From assembly GCA_027919835.1 (NCBI GenBank), contig JANVFP010000040.1:310001-374000 (forward strand): DNA of 64,000 nucleotides, given 5' to 3'. The DNA is from Lentinula raphanica (taxonomy: Eukaryota; Basidiomycota; Agaricomycetes; Agaricales; Omphalotaceae). A program made the translations under genes and the position numbers. Within the stretch, counting starts at the first letter, position 1. The number at the start of each line of letters is the position of its first letter. This document shows positions 23,504 to 33,618 of this stretch, piece after piece. The notes below the pieces were generated by a model, which made no database searches, was not told where the DNA came from, and was given only the letters and a program-made list of their open reading frames with translations.

Positions 23504-24168
23504 CTTTATCTATAGAACTGCAGATGGGACAGACAGGATGCAAAGCAGATGGGTCGATTGAAACTCCGGGCTGTTTCGCAGATGGGGGCGTACTGTCGGT
23601 TAGTGAGGTATATTCTGCCAAGTGAAGGGTGTGTAACGGTTTGGGTTGAAGCAAAAAATTGTCGACCATTTATTGCCGAGCCAGCATCTCCCATGAGGCA
23701 AGATGGGTATCTGAGTTTATATGGACCCGAAATTTGACCCGATCGGGTCGAAATGGGCTGATCGCAGGGGATTGTACGCCGAATTCCATGATGCGGAGCC
23801 AGTGACGTGAAGGGGTGGCCGTGAACATACAATTAGACGCCAGAAGAATTATACTTCAGCCTCCCCTCATACGTCTACAGCCTTCTACAGCTGGCGGTGG
23901 AGGAGAGCTTCTCTGAACGGTTATACACGTAACGTCAGATAACACCAGATAATATCTCCCCTAGAACGACATCAAATCGACCACGATGCAGGCGCCGCGC
24001 GGTTTTTCTGAGCAGACAGATGGACCTCCCGTCCAGAAATCTTATCGGTGTCAGATTGCATCGATATTGAGCGCTGAGCGCTGAAGCTGAATGCTGGGGC
24101 CTGCTGAGGCTTTTTGAGAGAGAAACCAAGACTTTCAGATCGATTCTACACAAGCCACAGCCAGCCAC
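23504..24168. other. Upstream region of the Ser-rich gene
   Basis: No supported gene; open frames are short and lack motifs. Confidence 0.4.
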
Positions 24169-24953
24169 TCACCCAAGCTTCACCAGCCTAAACCTGTTTA
24201 GAATCTGCGGCATTCTCAGACCATCGTGAGGACATAGAGTGAAGTTATCTACGACGTGCCTGAAAAGTCCAGACCAAACAAGCGACGTCGAATGCTTTGT
24301 CGAAAGCGTTGTTTTGATCACCGATCGATACGTATCTCCAGCTTCGTCGGCAGACATACCGACATATGTACCAAGAAAAGTCATAAGTCACTGAACAGTG
24401 AAGACAAAGACGTTGCAAATGGTCTCCGGTTTTGGAGGTTTGTCTCCTGCGGTGTAACTGCAATAGACCGCGAAGATGAGATAATTTCCACGTCTGGAAT
24501 ACGGAGTTGAAGGATTGATTGCGCCGTGAGCGGAAGGAGGAAGTATAGAGGGTGTTATGTACTCTCAGTGTAGCTTCAAACTTGAGCTTGTAGTTCATCT
24601 GTGATAGCCTCAGCCTGTAGGTCCATCGATTGAGGGTGAGGAGGGGTGAGGTGACCATATGGGAGGAGACTGTTCCACTTGGAATTCTATGATTATCACT
24701 CGACTAGGAGCTAAGAAACCGAGATTATCATCTTACTTACCCGTGAAAGAGAAGAGTCCCTCGAAGTTTTTTCTACAAAGAAATTGAACCTGTCCTCTGA
24801 AAAGCCGACTCGGATGTCACCATCATGAGGATGAGCGTCCAAAATGTCATTCACCATTACTAGGTCCAATAGACGGTGTGAGGGACTCTGGATCATCCTC
24901 GCATATATACCGCTGTAACCCACTTGATCATCCGATTCATCGAAAGGCAGCAA
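24169..24953 (-). CDS. Doubtful spliced hypothetical protein
   Basis: Two minus-strand segments read like protein: about 24953-24735 (HPHDGDIRVGFSEDRFNFFV) and 24384-24169 (MTFLGTYVGMSADEAGDTYR). A GTAAG donor follows the first segment and ATAG acceptors are present. I could not join the parts in one frame with confidence and saw no ATG for the first segment. Treat it as a weak call or a decayed gene. Confidence 0.25.
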
Positions 24954-25982
24954 TGCCTTATACGACCAAGACTATCGAGGGCCAAGCCTATACGAGGCTA
25001 TACAGCAAACCGTTGGTACGAACATCAGCCAGTATACCAGGCTATACCTTATAGCAACGGATACTCCAAGATCATATGGCTGATAGGAAATCGGATGAGC
25101 GATTTTGAGTTGTGTGGGTTGACCATGAGAGACCATGAGTTGCATACAACGAGATTGCTGAGAATTTCATTCGAGTAGTGTGGAATCGGTCCATGACTGT
25201 CGATGAAGAGGACTATGTGATTTTCAGTGAAAAGTGTAATTACTTATGAGAGGTTGGAGACAAGGATAAGCGACGCTGCAAGAAAAACATCGGTCGCGTG
25301 TGAACTTTGAAGGAAGCTTGAAGTTTCTCTGCCATCGCCATCTGGATCCCTCTAGAGTCTACATCCACAGCTTCCAACCTCTTTCAGCACGAAGTCGGAA
25401 AATAACTTGAATCAGAATGGATGGCCCTTCCAAACATTTCGGAAAGAAGTGGGCCATACGATAGCTGAAAAGGCGCATCAAGGAGTATCAAAGCATCAAA
25501 ACACGTAGCATATTAACCCATGGAAGATTCTCAACACTTCATCTCGCCCAACTTTCTCCCCAGCTAGATCGTCCTAACGTGTCACAAAAAAACAGAAACG
25601 CTGGTTCGGTACGTTCCCTACTAGATTATCGATCAATACTTCTGTCTGATTCTCCTCGCTCATTGCTTTCCAAATCACAGTTTCTCGTAACTTACTCGAC
25701 TTGCTCTCTTCATTTCGACCAAGTCAATTCTTTAATCTCTCGCCCTGCTGGTCAGACGCTGGTGTGTACACTGCTACCGTCATGTTCCCAATGGTCGATC
25801 GCTGATTCATACTCGAATTCTTCTCTTACATCAAGGCTTTTTTTTCTGTAATCTTATCACCGCAACTCGAACTCAACACAATCCCCCAACTTCAAACGCA
25901 GGTTCGTTTTCTATCATCCGAACAGTCCAGTCGACATCGCTGAGAATTCTTTCTGCTCGTCAGCTCAGTTTCGCTACGCATC
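24954..25982. other. Upstream region of the single-domain secreted gene
   Basis: No gene seen. From about 25450 it is similar to 34070 onward, for example the shared AGCTGAAAAGGCGCATCAAG, which marks the left edge of the tandem duplication. Confidence 0.55.
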
Positions 25983-26865
25983 ATGCTCCACTCACTCTTG
26001 CCTTGCGGAAGCCCGATTCGCTTGCTGTCCATCTTGTTATTATTCTCGACCTCATGTAGAGTCATCGCTGCACCTGTCGGTGGCTCGTCACAACCAGTGG
26101 AAAATCCCGCACCGGCGATTTGGAACAGTATGTTTTGTTTCTAGCTCTCAAGCAAGCACAGGTTTTGAATGATTTGTAGATAGGTATTCGAAGTTCTACG
26201 ACATATCCTTTCGACGAATACGAGCACAACATGAGGGACGTAGGATGCTAAACTCAGCGAACTATTACGAATCCGATGAAGTTGTCGAGATTGGCATAGG
26301 CACTAATGGACACTTTGCGCCTGCTTATGACAAAAACGCGAAGGATTGGTTTGTCAAATGGCAGCGCACCCCAACCGACCCGAGGTATTCCTCCAAGCTG
26401 GGACAGGTCTGGCTGCCACGATATACGAGTCAGGATCTGATCATGAAGGTCGAGGGACTGCCGCATGCGGTTGATCCAACGAAGGCGATGAATGAAGCCC
26501 TATCAGCGCTGAAGACGCACGTGCAGTTCCAAGATGTCCAAGGTGCTGAGGCCGGAAACCTAGAATGGCAAAATTGGTACATGGGGATGTCAAAATTGAA
26601 GGAACGAGGTGAAACTGAATGGATTGTGCCGAAGGGTGAGTTACCAGGATCACTATGAGTCTGACTGGATAAATTTCACTTACCCTCCGAATCAGATGAT
26701 CAACACACACCTGGTCCAAGTTCAGCGGAGGACCCATCCAGTTCAGAACCTATGTGGCGCCGATCCAGTCCAGGACCTCCGCAGGGCTCACCCAGTCCGG
26801 GATCTGTGCAAATCTCACCCAAGTCAGGATCGGAGCAGGACCTCATTAACTTTGAGGATTACTAG
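25983..26865 (+). CDS. Secreted single-domain protein S1 (paralogue of S2)
   Basis: ATG 25983 begins a signal peptide (LLSILLLFSTSCRVIAAP). Introns at 26128-26179 (phase 1) and 26636-26695 give three exons and a stop at 26863-26865. The mature domain contains DEVVEIGIGTNGHFAPAYD, KDWFVKWQ, LGQVWLP and LEWQNWYMGMSKLKERGE. The third exon encodes a Ser/Pro/Gly-rich tail (SPGPPQGSPSPGS). Without the second splice the frame stops shortly after 26636. About 257 residues. Function unknown; size, secretion signal and tandem duplication suit an effector-like or surface protein, which is inference. Confidence 0.75.
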
Positions 26866-27321
26866 GGATTACTTGAACTACGATGATTAATAATATATGC
26901 TACTGGACTCGAGCAGGGTCACTGATGATGAGTATGTACGACCAGTTTCTTCGTTACTTTTGTTTTTCACTGTTAGAATTGCATGCTATTTATGTATTTA
27001 TCGATAACTCTCAGAGAGCTTCTCTTTAAAGTTGTCCAGTGACCAGTCAGTCTCTTCCAGCTCTGAGCTCCGTCGTGTTCACGAATCCCCACCTCGATCC
27101 TGGACCTGCTCGAAAACTATTTTTCTTCCATCGTGAGTATTGAGATTCGCTTCTTGAGTATCAAATTTATACAAACCGTGGTCCACAATTAATAATTGTC
27201 AGTGACCAGTATGTTGTCTGACGTTCATCATTAGGCAGATTCAAAAAAGTTATCGGGTACTAGGCCATGACGGGGCGCCGGTCTCTGACTCTTCACTATT
27301 TTCATCGAGGCAAGCTATATA
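26866..27321. other. 3' flank of S1
   Basis: No gene. It shares CAATNAATAATTGTC and GACGTTCAT with 33760-33810, showing that the tandem duplication extends here. Confidence 0.45.
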
Positions 27322-27420
27322 GAATGAATACCCTCTTAGTGAAATCAGCTCGACGGCCATACGGCCGAATCGTAAACGTGGGGACGACGTAGAGTTAGGG
27401 GGGGATTGGGCCACCGCTGA
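27322..27420 (+). pseudogene. Copied fragment of the membrane-protein gene, left part
   Basis: Nearly identical to 19892-19989 (start ATGAATA, ending CCACCGCTGA) with one extra G in a G run. It continues on the far side of the Ngaro element at 32731. Confidence 0.9.
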
Positions 27421-27519
27421 TCCATCCTCGTCTACCGCTGAGCTACAAGAGTACACAAACAAACTGCAGGTTGGGTAGGGGCCGAGCATTAGCTCGGTAA
27501 AGCGCAGGAGAAACGCCGC
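27421..27519 (-). repeat. Ngaro repeat B2 (outer)
   Basis: 99 bp identical, as far as I compared, to 27815-27913. Its outer edge abuts the host sequence CCGCTGA. Confidence 0.9.
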
Positions 27520-27665
27520 CGGGAGGGCGGGCTCCGCTTGTTTGTTATGTCTCCTTGTAACTAGCTTGCTCAATCCATGTTCAATACATGATGTCAAAGA
27601 ACTTCATTATTAGTGACCAATCAAGATAGTTGTGCAAATCAAAGGGGAATCGGTGGAGGGAGGGT

Positions 27666-27814
27666 AAAACGAAAGGAAAGACTGAGATATTGGCTGATGT
27701 ATTCGACGAACTGTTGGTTGAGAACAGAAAGAGGAACCGTGTGAACTAAAACTACCCGCTCCTCTTACCGCTCGGCTGGACGTTGATGCTGGCTTCGCTA
27801 GCATCTTAACTAAT
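27666..27814 (-). repeat. Ngaro repeat A2 (inner)
   Basis: 149 bp matching A1 at 32582-32730. It directly joins B1, with the junction ACTAAT/TCCATCC. Confidence 0.9.
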
Positions 27815-27913
27815 TCCATCCTCGTCTACCGCTGAGCTACAAGAGTACACAAACAAACTGCAGGTTGGGTAGGGGCCGAGCATTAGCTCGGTAAAGCGCA
27901 GGAGAAACGCCGC
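27815..27913 (-). repeat. Ngaro repeat B1 (inner)
   Basis: Matches B2 at 27421-27519 and lies just downstream of the recombinase stop codon. Confidence 0.9.
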
Positions 27914-27953
27914 TCACCCATCAAGTTACACATTGTGGCGTTTCTCTCGCCAC

Positions 27954-29297
27954 TCACCCAACCCTTGTGGAACTTGGCTGACTGATTGTCGCGCACGTCG
28001 CAGGACCTAAGTGCCTTGATGCTATTTGCTCGAATGCCCGGATGTACGTCTCGTATGCCATTGACTTCCACCTTCCAGCTAGCCTCACAATCTCCGGATC
28101 TACCTTCTGCGCCAAATAGTGTGACGCTCCACCTATCCTGAATGAATGTCCAAAAGCTGTGCCCCAACCCCGTGCTGCAAGTATACCGTTGATCCGTTCG
28201 AGTGCTCTGCTCTTCACCATCGGTCTGATTTCATTCATTCTATCCCTCCATGAGAACAAGGGGTCTGTTGGTCCCGCTGGAACAACCTTTGCGAGGTTTC
28301 GTAAGGCCTTGATCGCGCTAAGATCTTCACCACCTGTGAGGAAAATATTCTGAATTTCACCGTTTCTTGCTGACTTCGCCTCTCTCATGTCGAGTCTGAT
28401 ATACTCAACTCCATCTAGATCCTTGCCAAAGATTGCGTCGCACCTTCTCAAATGCCTCGAAGAGTCAAACGCTGATCTTGATTTGAAAGAAACTTCCCCA
28501 AACCTCATCATACCCCAGAATGCTGATGTTGCGATAGCCCAGATGCACGCATCGAAAGGATCATTCATGTTTAGTGAGTGCTTGAGTGCCCATAGCATCC
28601 CGGTTGTGATTGGTGGGCGAACTGGTTTCTTTCTGGGTCCGAAGGCATTGAGCAGACCTCTCAAAGAGAAATTGATCCTCTCGTGGTCACTCTCTGAAAG
28701 CGGATCTGACCAGCCCTGAGCAAAATGCCATGCTCGGATTCCTGCCAGGTAAGACCTCACAGTTCCTACTGCTACTGGCTCAAATGATATCCCTTGAGCC
28801 ATACCCTCTGGAAGTGTTTCGGGATTGGTTGCTGCCCAGATCGCAAACGAATGCAGGACTGCAAAGGAAGCAGGAAGACGGTCTGCTTCATTGACCGAGA
28901 ATATATCACAGAAGATATGGAATTTCCTGAGTCCGGCACCATAACTTTTTGTGTCGCGTAAAGAGTGCTCAGAAGCGAAGTTGGAAAGCAGCCGAATGAC
29001 AGGGTTGTCTATAACAGATGGGGGAGGGGTGTTGATGCCGGTCCACTGGAAAATCCTCTGCCCTGCAGGGCACCTCGGTCTCAAAGGTGACGGATTCATT
29101 TCGAGCTGACCATTGTGATCCTGTTGAATGGAGATTGCTGACGGCAATGAATTTCTCATCATCCAGGTACCAATTTGCTCGTCAGATGGTCTGGTAATGG
29201 CAAGGAGATCTGTGTTTTTGCCGTTGGGAAACCATGCAGAAAACCGGGAATATCCCCCGAGAGAGTGCATCCGAAATGTTTTCCCTTGATGGAACAT
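27954..29297 (-). CDS. Ngaro tyrosine recombinase
   Basis: This is the integrase-replacing enzyme of the element, expected to insert circular cDNA by strand exchange. The 447-residue frame starts at ATG 29297. Residues of the tyrosine-recombinase fold are visible: the first Arg in WGMMRFGE, the HxxR motif in GHSFRIGGAS, and GRWKSMAYETYIR with the likely nucleophile Tyr. It overlaps the end of the RT-RNase H frame by about 116 bp in another frame. No interruption was seen. Confidence 0.92.
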   Translation of the reverse strand: MFHQGKTFRMHSLGGYSRFSAWFPNGKNTDLLAITRPSDEQIGTWMMRNSLPSAISIQQDHNGQLEMNPSPLRPRCPAGQRIFQWTGINTPPPSVIDNPVIRLLSNFASEHSLRDTKSYGAGLRKFHIFCDIFSVNEADRLPASFAVLHSFAIWAATNPETLPEGMAQGISFEPVAVGTVRSYLAGIRAWHFAQGWSDPLSESDHERINFSLRGLLNAFGPRKKPVRPPITTGMLWALKHSLNMNDPFDACIWAIATSAFWGMMRFGEVSFKSRSAFDSSRHLRRCDAIFGKDLDGVEYIRLDMREAKSARNGEIQNIFLTGGEDLSAIKALRNLAKVVPAGPTDPLFSWRDRMNEIRPMVKSRALERINGILAARGWGTAFGHSFRIGGASHYLAQKVDPEIVRLAGRWKSMAYETYIRAFEQIASRHLGPATCATISQPSSTRVG

Positions 29298-30609
29298 ACT
29301 CCGTTACTATCCGAACTCCCTGCTGTCCTTGTAGTAGGTAGAGGTATTTGATTATCTTGTTCGTTGCCTTGCTCTTTGACCGCCCTTTGTTGACCACCCT
29401 TACTATTCCAGAGTTGTCCGAGCGTACCCTGTATGAGACCCCTTTCTCTAGAAGCTTCAGATGTACCGCTAGCCTCAAGCCCAATTCGACCGCTACAGCT
29501 TCGGCCCAACCAATGTCGAGTTCCTTTTTGGGACCTACTTCTACTCCCGGTGCATAACGCCAACATGCACAGAACTCCCCTAAAACTACCCCAACTCCAT
29601 AGGACGTACTCGCATCCCCCCACCACTGAATGTCCACTGGGTCTGATGGCTTGATTGGGATACTGTTTGGCGAAGTCTGTACTATGTACCGGATCCACGA
29701 GAGGTCCTTGGATACTGAATCTGGAGGGGCACGCCTGACGTGGGCAGAGTAGAAGGAGTTGGCAAACACGGAAATCGATCTGAGGAAGGGACGGATCAGC
29801 TTGTAAATGCTTGACACATGAACAAGCTTCCCATGTAAACTTGACGCTTCCGATGCTAAGAACGTGGCATTTGGTTTCAACCAATCCATTAACAGAGACA
29901 AAGTCTTTCCGACCTTCTCGGGAGGTAGAGAAACAAGTTTGAGATCCAAGTCCCAGTCGAAGCCAGTATACCTTTGAATCTTCGCAAACCTGCGGGTTTT
30001 TGGTATGTTCCATGGCACTCCGACCTCTGATGTTGTCTGTATGAAGTCTTCTTCCATCCAGAAATGATCTGGAAGCCGAACGGCAAAGAAATCGTCGACC
30101 CATTTGATCACTGGACCCATGCCTAATGCTGAATATATGTCTATTAGCATGTCGGCAACTGACCCAAACACTCCAGCACTGGAACTCAACCCAAACATCA
30201 CAGCTCTGTCCACATATACCAACCCATCCCAAAGGATGCAAAGGGCTGACTGCTGGTCTGGTCTGGTTGGGGTTATGCGATAGGCTGCTGAGATATCGAA
30301 CGTTGCTGCCACACACCCTGGGGGTAAGGATAGAATCAATTCGCATGTCAAATCGAATGTTCCCCAGGCAGTCGGGAACTCGTCTGAATCTATTCCAGCG
30401 TTCACAGATGGGACCCATTCGTGATTGCGCGGGAAGGACATATCTTGTACCATTCGAAGTTTGGATGAATTCGGTTTGGGGACCAGCCCCAAGGGGGATG
30501 TACGGAATGGACCAATTAAAAGTTCGAGTTCTGATGGGGAAAACCCTTTTGAATAGCGTCCAGCGGCTTGCTCTTCTTCTATATACTTCGAAATGAACAA
30601 CGGGTCCAA
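29182..30609 (-). CDS. Ngaro reverse transcriptase and RNase H
   Basis: It copies element RNA into DNA. RT motifs are RTSPLGLVPKPNSSKLRMVQ, AATFDISAAYRITP, AVMFGLSSSAGVFG and the catalytic KWVDDFFAV. RNase H follows with WWGDASTSYGVGVV, the Glu in IGWAEAVAVEL, RSDNSGIVRVVNKGR and VPSRENISDALSRG. The upstream RT-linker (KADKIERLLQSLGIAENW, then GFDVGIR) lies in a different frame that meets this one near 30630-30660. That suggests a one-base indel or a recoding site. The frame starts at ATG 30609 but the natural N-terminus is probably further upstream. Confidence 0.9.
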   Translation of the reverse strand: MDPLFISKYIEEEQAAGRYSKGFSPSELELLIGPFRTSPLGLVPKPNSSKLRMVQDMSFPRNHEWVPSVNAGIDSDEFPTAWGTFDLTCELILSLPPGCVAATFDISAAYRITPTRPDQQSALCILWDGLVYVDRAVMFGLSSSAGVFGSVADMLIDIYSALGMGPVIKWVDDFFAVRLPDHFWMEEDFIQTTSEVGVPWNIPKTRRFAKIQRYTGFDWDLDLKLVSLPPEKVGKTLSLLMDWLKPNATFLASEASSLHGKLVHVSSIYKLIRPFLRSISVFANSFYSAHVRRAPPDSVSKDLSWIRYIVQTSPNSIPIKPSDPVDIQWWGDASTSYGVGVVLGEFCACWRYAPGVEVGPKKELDIGWAEAVAVELGLRLAVHLKLLEKGVSYRVRSDNSGIVRVVNKGRSKSKATNKIIKYLYLLQGQQGVRIVTEYVPSRENISDALSRGIFPVFCMVSQRQKHRSPCHYQTI

Positions 30610-30785
30610 TGATGAGGAGGTATGATTCTTGAAATAAATACGTCTGAGATGGACAATCTCTTATGCCTACGTCAAAGCCTGATCTTATCCCTTCAACTAC
30701 ATCTACCCAGTTCTCCGCTATGCCTAGAGACTGCAGCAACCGCTCGATCTTGTCTGCTTTGAGCGGTGTTACTACTGCCCTGGGG

Positions 30786-32550
30786 TCAAGCTGCGAAACT
30801 ACACTTGGCTGCTCCATGGGTGCCTGAGCTGCAGATGCTGCAAGCGTGAGAGTTGATGCAGGACCCTCGGAATGGACAATCGGAGCCTTTAGCCCAGTTG
30901 AAGCAGTATTGCTTCCCATGACCGTCAACGAGGGCATTTTTGCTTTTGGTTCCAGTTGCCAGCGCTGCGCATGGTCTCTTGGCAATTGTCGAGGTCGCTT
31001 CGCAACTGCTTGGTAAGTGTCCTGGGTAGCCGCAGCGAAAGCAGTGCGAATTTTCTTGGTCTCTAGGCCTCTTCCGAAAGGAGGATGAGGAGTAGCGGTC
31101 ATTGCGACGGGGAGATGATGACTGCCCCCCATGCAAGGATTGATCTGCGAAAGACTGACTGAAGGATGACTGACTGGACTGTCCGAGTTGCAGCACCTGG
31201 CCTTGTAATCGAAACAACTGGCTGGTTGCATGGCGTGAAGAGATGAGGGTCACTGCATCCCTGTCCATAACACCAATGTCATGAGCTGGGTTGGACACCC
31301 ATAGCTCTCTTTGCGTGACATCATACTCCATGGCAGTCTGCCAATCGATATTGGTTGAGATAGACCAGACGATGTCGTTGTGTTTGTTCAGCGCTTCGGC
31401 TCTTCTTGCTCCGTGATAGAATCTAATCCTGTCAGAGACTGCCTTCGCAGCTGCCCACCATTCTGGCGCTGAAATGGCGTTCTCATTGCGGCGATCGAGT
31501 CCTTTGATGGTGAGACTTCCATCAGCAGAAATAGAAACTTCCTGATCGCCTCTGGCTGCCTTGAGCCTTGCTGTATGAGAGAGCGCGGTGTATGGAATGT
31601 ACTCGAATAGCCTACAGGCATCGTCCACTCTTTTTGGAACAGCTAACCATTTCCAGAGCGATAATCAGTACAGTGTTAAAAAAAACAAACAAACTAGCTC
31701 AAATGACCGCGCCATTGTCTAATTCAGCCCAGAGACCTTTAGTCACATCTGGAAGCCTTTAGCTTATCCATCTCCGGTCTCTAATAGACTCAGACTGAAG
31801 CAGTGTGAGGGCTTTACCCTGTAATGGCACAGATTGGGTCTTTAACCCTTTGACAGTGAATACAGCAGATTTGGCATCTCTTCTCTGTGAAGGCATACAG
31901 CTCTTGAGCTAAAACTCTCGCCTTGGCTGACACTACTCAACCTATGGCAAATGCACCGCACTCAGAGATACAAACCTATACTCACGCAGTGTGTGCGTTG
32001 ACGCCGTAAAACCATCAATTATATCTGGAAGGGAAGGAACCCTGAGTGCCTTCTTCGATGGGCTGAAAGACTGCGGAAGGTCTTGCGAGTCGCCATCATC
32101 AGAGGACAAAGGTTCGACAAAAAGTTTGTCGGGATTGCTCGGCGTTGTCGCCAGCAGACCTTGAATCTCCGCCATCCTACGCTGTAGTGTCCTGAGCTCA
32201 TCTTCTGCTGCTCTCCTCGCTTGCTCTCCTGCCTGGTTTTGGCTCTCCGTGATGTTGTTGCTCCCACTTTGGCTCACCTGCTCGCTTGCATTGCCCTGGT
32301 TTAGAGAATTCGACACTTGCGTCGGTTGAGGCCTGGCATTGACTCCAGCAACGGGGTTAACTCCAGCACTAGGTGCTGCTGCTGCCGCATTCGCGCTAGC
32401 CTGTCCCACTGGCCCAGAGTCCAGCTGATTGGAATTAGGGATTCGACTGTTCTGACTGCCTGCTCCGAAGTTGAGACCTGTGTGGGCAAAAGTGCCAGAG
32501 AATGGTTGTGACGGAGGGGTGTTATTGCTTCCAGTACCTCTGAAAGTCAT
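30786..32550 (-). CDS. Ngaro Gag-like protein (spliced or partly degraded)
   Basis: The first part (32550-31942, MTFRGTGSNN) is Ser/Gln/Asn-rich with a coiled-coil-like segment (ARRAAEDELRTLQRRMAEIQ). It ends at a GTGAGT donor. A middle exon near 31920-31800 (KARVLAQELYAFTEKRC) and a last segment from about 31660 carry the capsid-like and nucleic-acid-binding part. Two Cys/His motifs are present: a zinc knuckle CFRCGYPGHLPSSC and a CCCH-like CFNWAKGSDCPFRGSC, followed by a further Cys/His tail. The stop is at 30786. Intron edges between 31660 and 31940 are not certain. Confidence 0.7.
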
Positions 32551-32581
32551 GGTGATAGATTTATAAGAGTTACTTTAGTGA

Positions 32582-32730
32582 AAAACGAAAGGAAAGACTG
32601 AGATATTGGCTGATGTATTCGACGAACTGTTGGTTGAGAACAGAAAGAGGAACCGTGTGAACTAAAACTACCCGCTCCTCTTACCGCTCGGCTGGACGTT
32701 GATGCTGGCTTCGCTAGCATCTTAACTAAT
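32582..32730 (-). repeat. Ngaro repeat A1 (outer)
   Basis: Matches A2. Its outer end CTTAACTAAT abuts the host sequence GCCTTAC. Confidence 0.9.
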
Positions 32731-32783
32731 GCCTTACAAATAATACAGAAGCAAATCTTTCCAGACATGATTCTAGTACTCCT
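32731..32783 (+). pseudogene. Copied membrane-protein gene fragment, middle part
   Basis: Similar to 19990-20033 with a small insertion (AATAAT). It ends with GTACTCCT, the left target duplication of the hAT-like MITE. Confidence 0.8.
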
Positions 32784-33278
32784 AGGCCCCCTGAAAACCC
32801 ACCAAGAGGTCTGATCCGGTAAAATTGAAAATGGGGTGTTTTTTCCGGGACGCAATTTTGCCCAAAATTTCCGGGACATTGCCTCAGAGCTCCGAAAATC
32901 CTAAATTTTCCGGGACAGGGTATTATACATACAGAAATTTCCCACGCCTCTGCCGCTTCAAATTACTCGAAATGGGCGCTCAAGAAGGAGATTGCTACCA
33001 ATCTGAATATCTAGAAAGTGAAGGCCGGAAATTAAGCAAAATTCCCTGTCCGGGATTGATATGTACTACATGTGCCGACAACGGTCCGTTGAACACTCAA
33101 TTTCTCCGGGACAATGAACTGACCTCTCCAAAAATGCTGAAATTTCCGGGTCAAATAAGATCAATCCTGGCGTAGAATTTGCCCAAAATTTCCGGGTCAC
33201 GGATCTAACCAGGGTTCCAAAATCTGCAAAAATTTCCGGGACAGTGCAGAGACCTCCTGGTTGGTTTTCAGGGGGCCT
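32784..33278. mobile_element. hAT-like MITE, 495 bp
   Basis: Terminal inverted repeats of about 28-30 bp begin AGGCCCCCTGAAAACC with few mismatches. They are flanked by a perfect 8-bp direct repeat GTACTCCT (32776-32783 and 33279-33286), the target-site length typical of hAT elements. The parent sequence at 20034 has GTACTCCT once. There is no transposase ORF. Inside are at least seven same-strand copies of AATTTCCGGGACA-like motifs. Confidence 0.93.
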
Positions 33279-33618
33279 GTACTCCTCTGTCAATCCAATG
33301 GTTCATTTATATACATCACCCATCAGTAAGCTCGGTTTTTCTTTTGTTAACCAAATTCTTCACTTATACACCGTTCGGCAGATATGGTATATGGAGGAAA
33401 CAATTTGTCGAATGTGTCGCCACTCACCTTCGAACACACGGCGGTGAACTACCTCGGGGATGCAGACCCACCGTAGAGACTCACATTTCACCCTCTTGTA
33501 TTTCTAATGACATTCTATATCTACGACGTTTCCCCTCGTTTCCCTTAATGAATTACTCTTGTTTACTATGAGCAGCCTTGCGTGCTTCAATCCGACTGCG
33601 AGATGCCAATCCCCTTTT
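33279..33618 (+). pseudogene. Copied membrane-protein gene fragment, right part
   Basis: Matches 20034-20332 (GTACTCCTCTGTCAATCC onward), including the last intron, the last exon and the 3' flank. Small indels and substitutions show decay; the gene start is absent, so it is not functional. Confidence 0.88.

Larger units (their letters stand above)
27421..32730 (-). mobile_element. Ngaro-type tyrosine-recombinase retrotransposon with split direct repeats
   Basis: Read on the minus strand the order is A1 repeat, gag, RT-RNase H, tyrosine recombinase, B1, A2, about 146 bp, B2. A1 (32582-32730) equals A2 (27666-27814), and B1 (27815-27913) equals B2 (27421-27519). The A2/B1 junction reproduces the joining of the two outer ends, the signature of Ngaro/PAT elements that integrate from a circle. 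There is no LTR and no target duplication. The uninterrupted sequence at 19985-19995 shows that the insertion fell exactly between CCGCTGA and GCCTTAC. Confidence 0.93.

Noticed and set aside
27421..27450. tRNA gene fragment: complement contains TAGCTCAGCGGTAGA like a tRNA D-arm
   Set aside because: No B box, no acceptor pairing and no anticodon stem; the segment is part of the Ngaro B repeat.
29159..31231. Single 690-residue protein on the minus strand
   Set aside because: It is a frame that carries the pol linker and then reads out of frame behind RT; the RT, RNase H and recombinase motifs lie in other frames.
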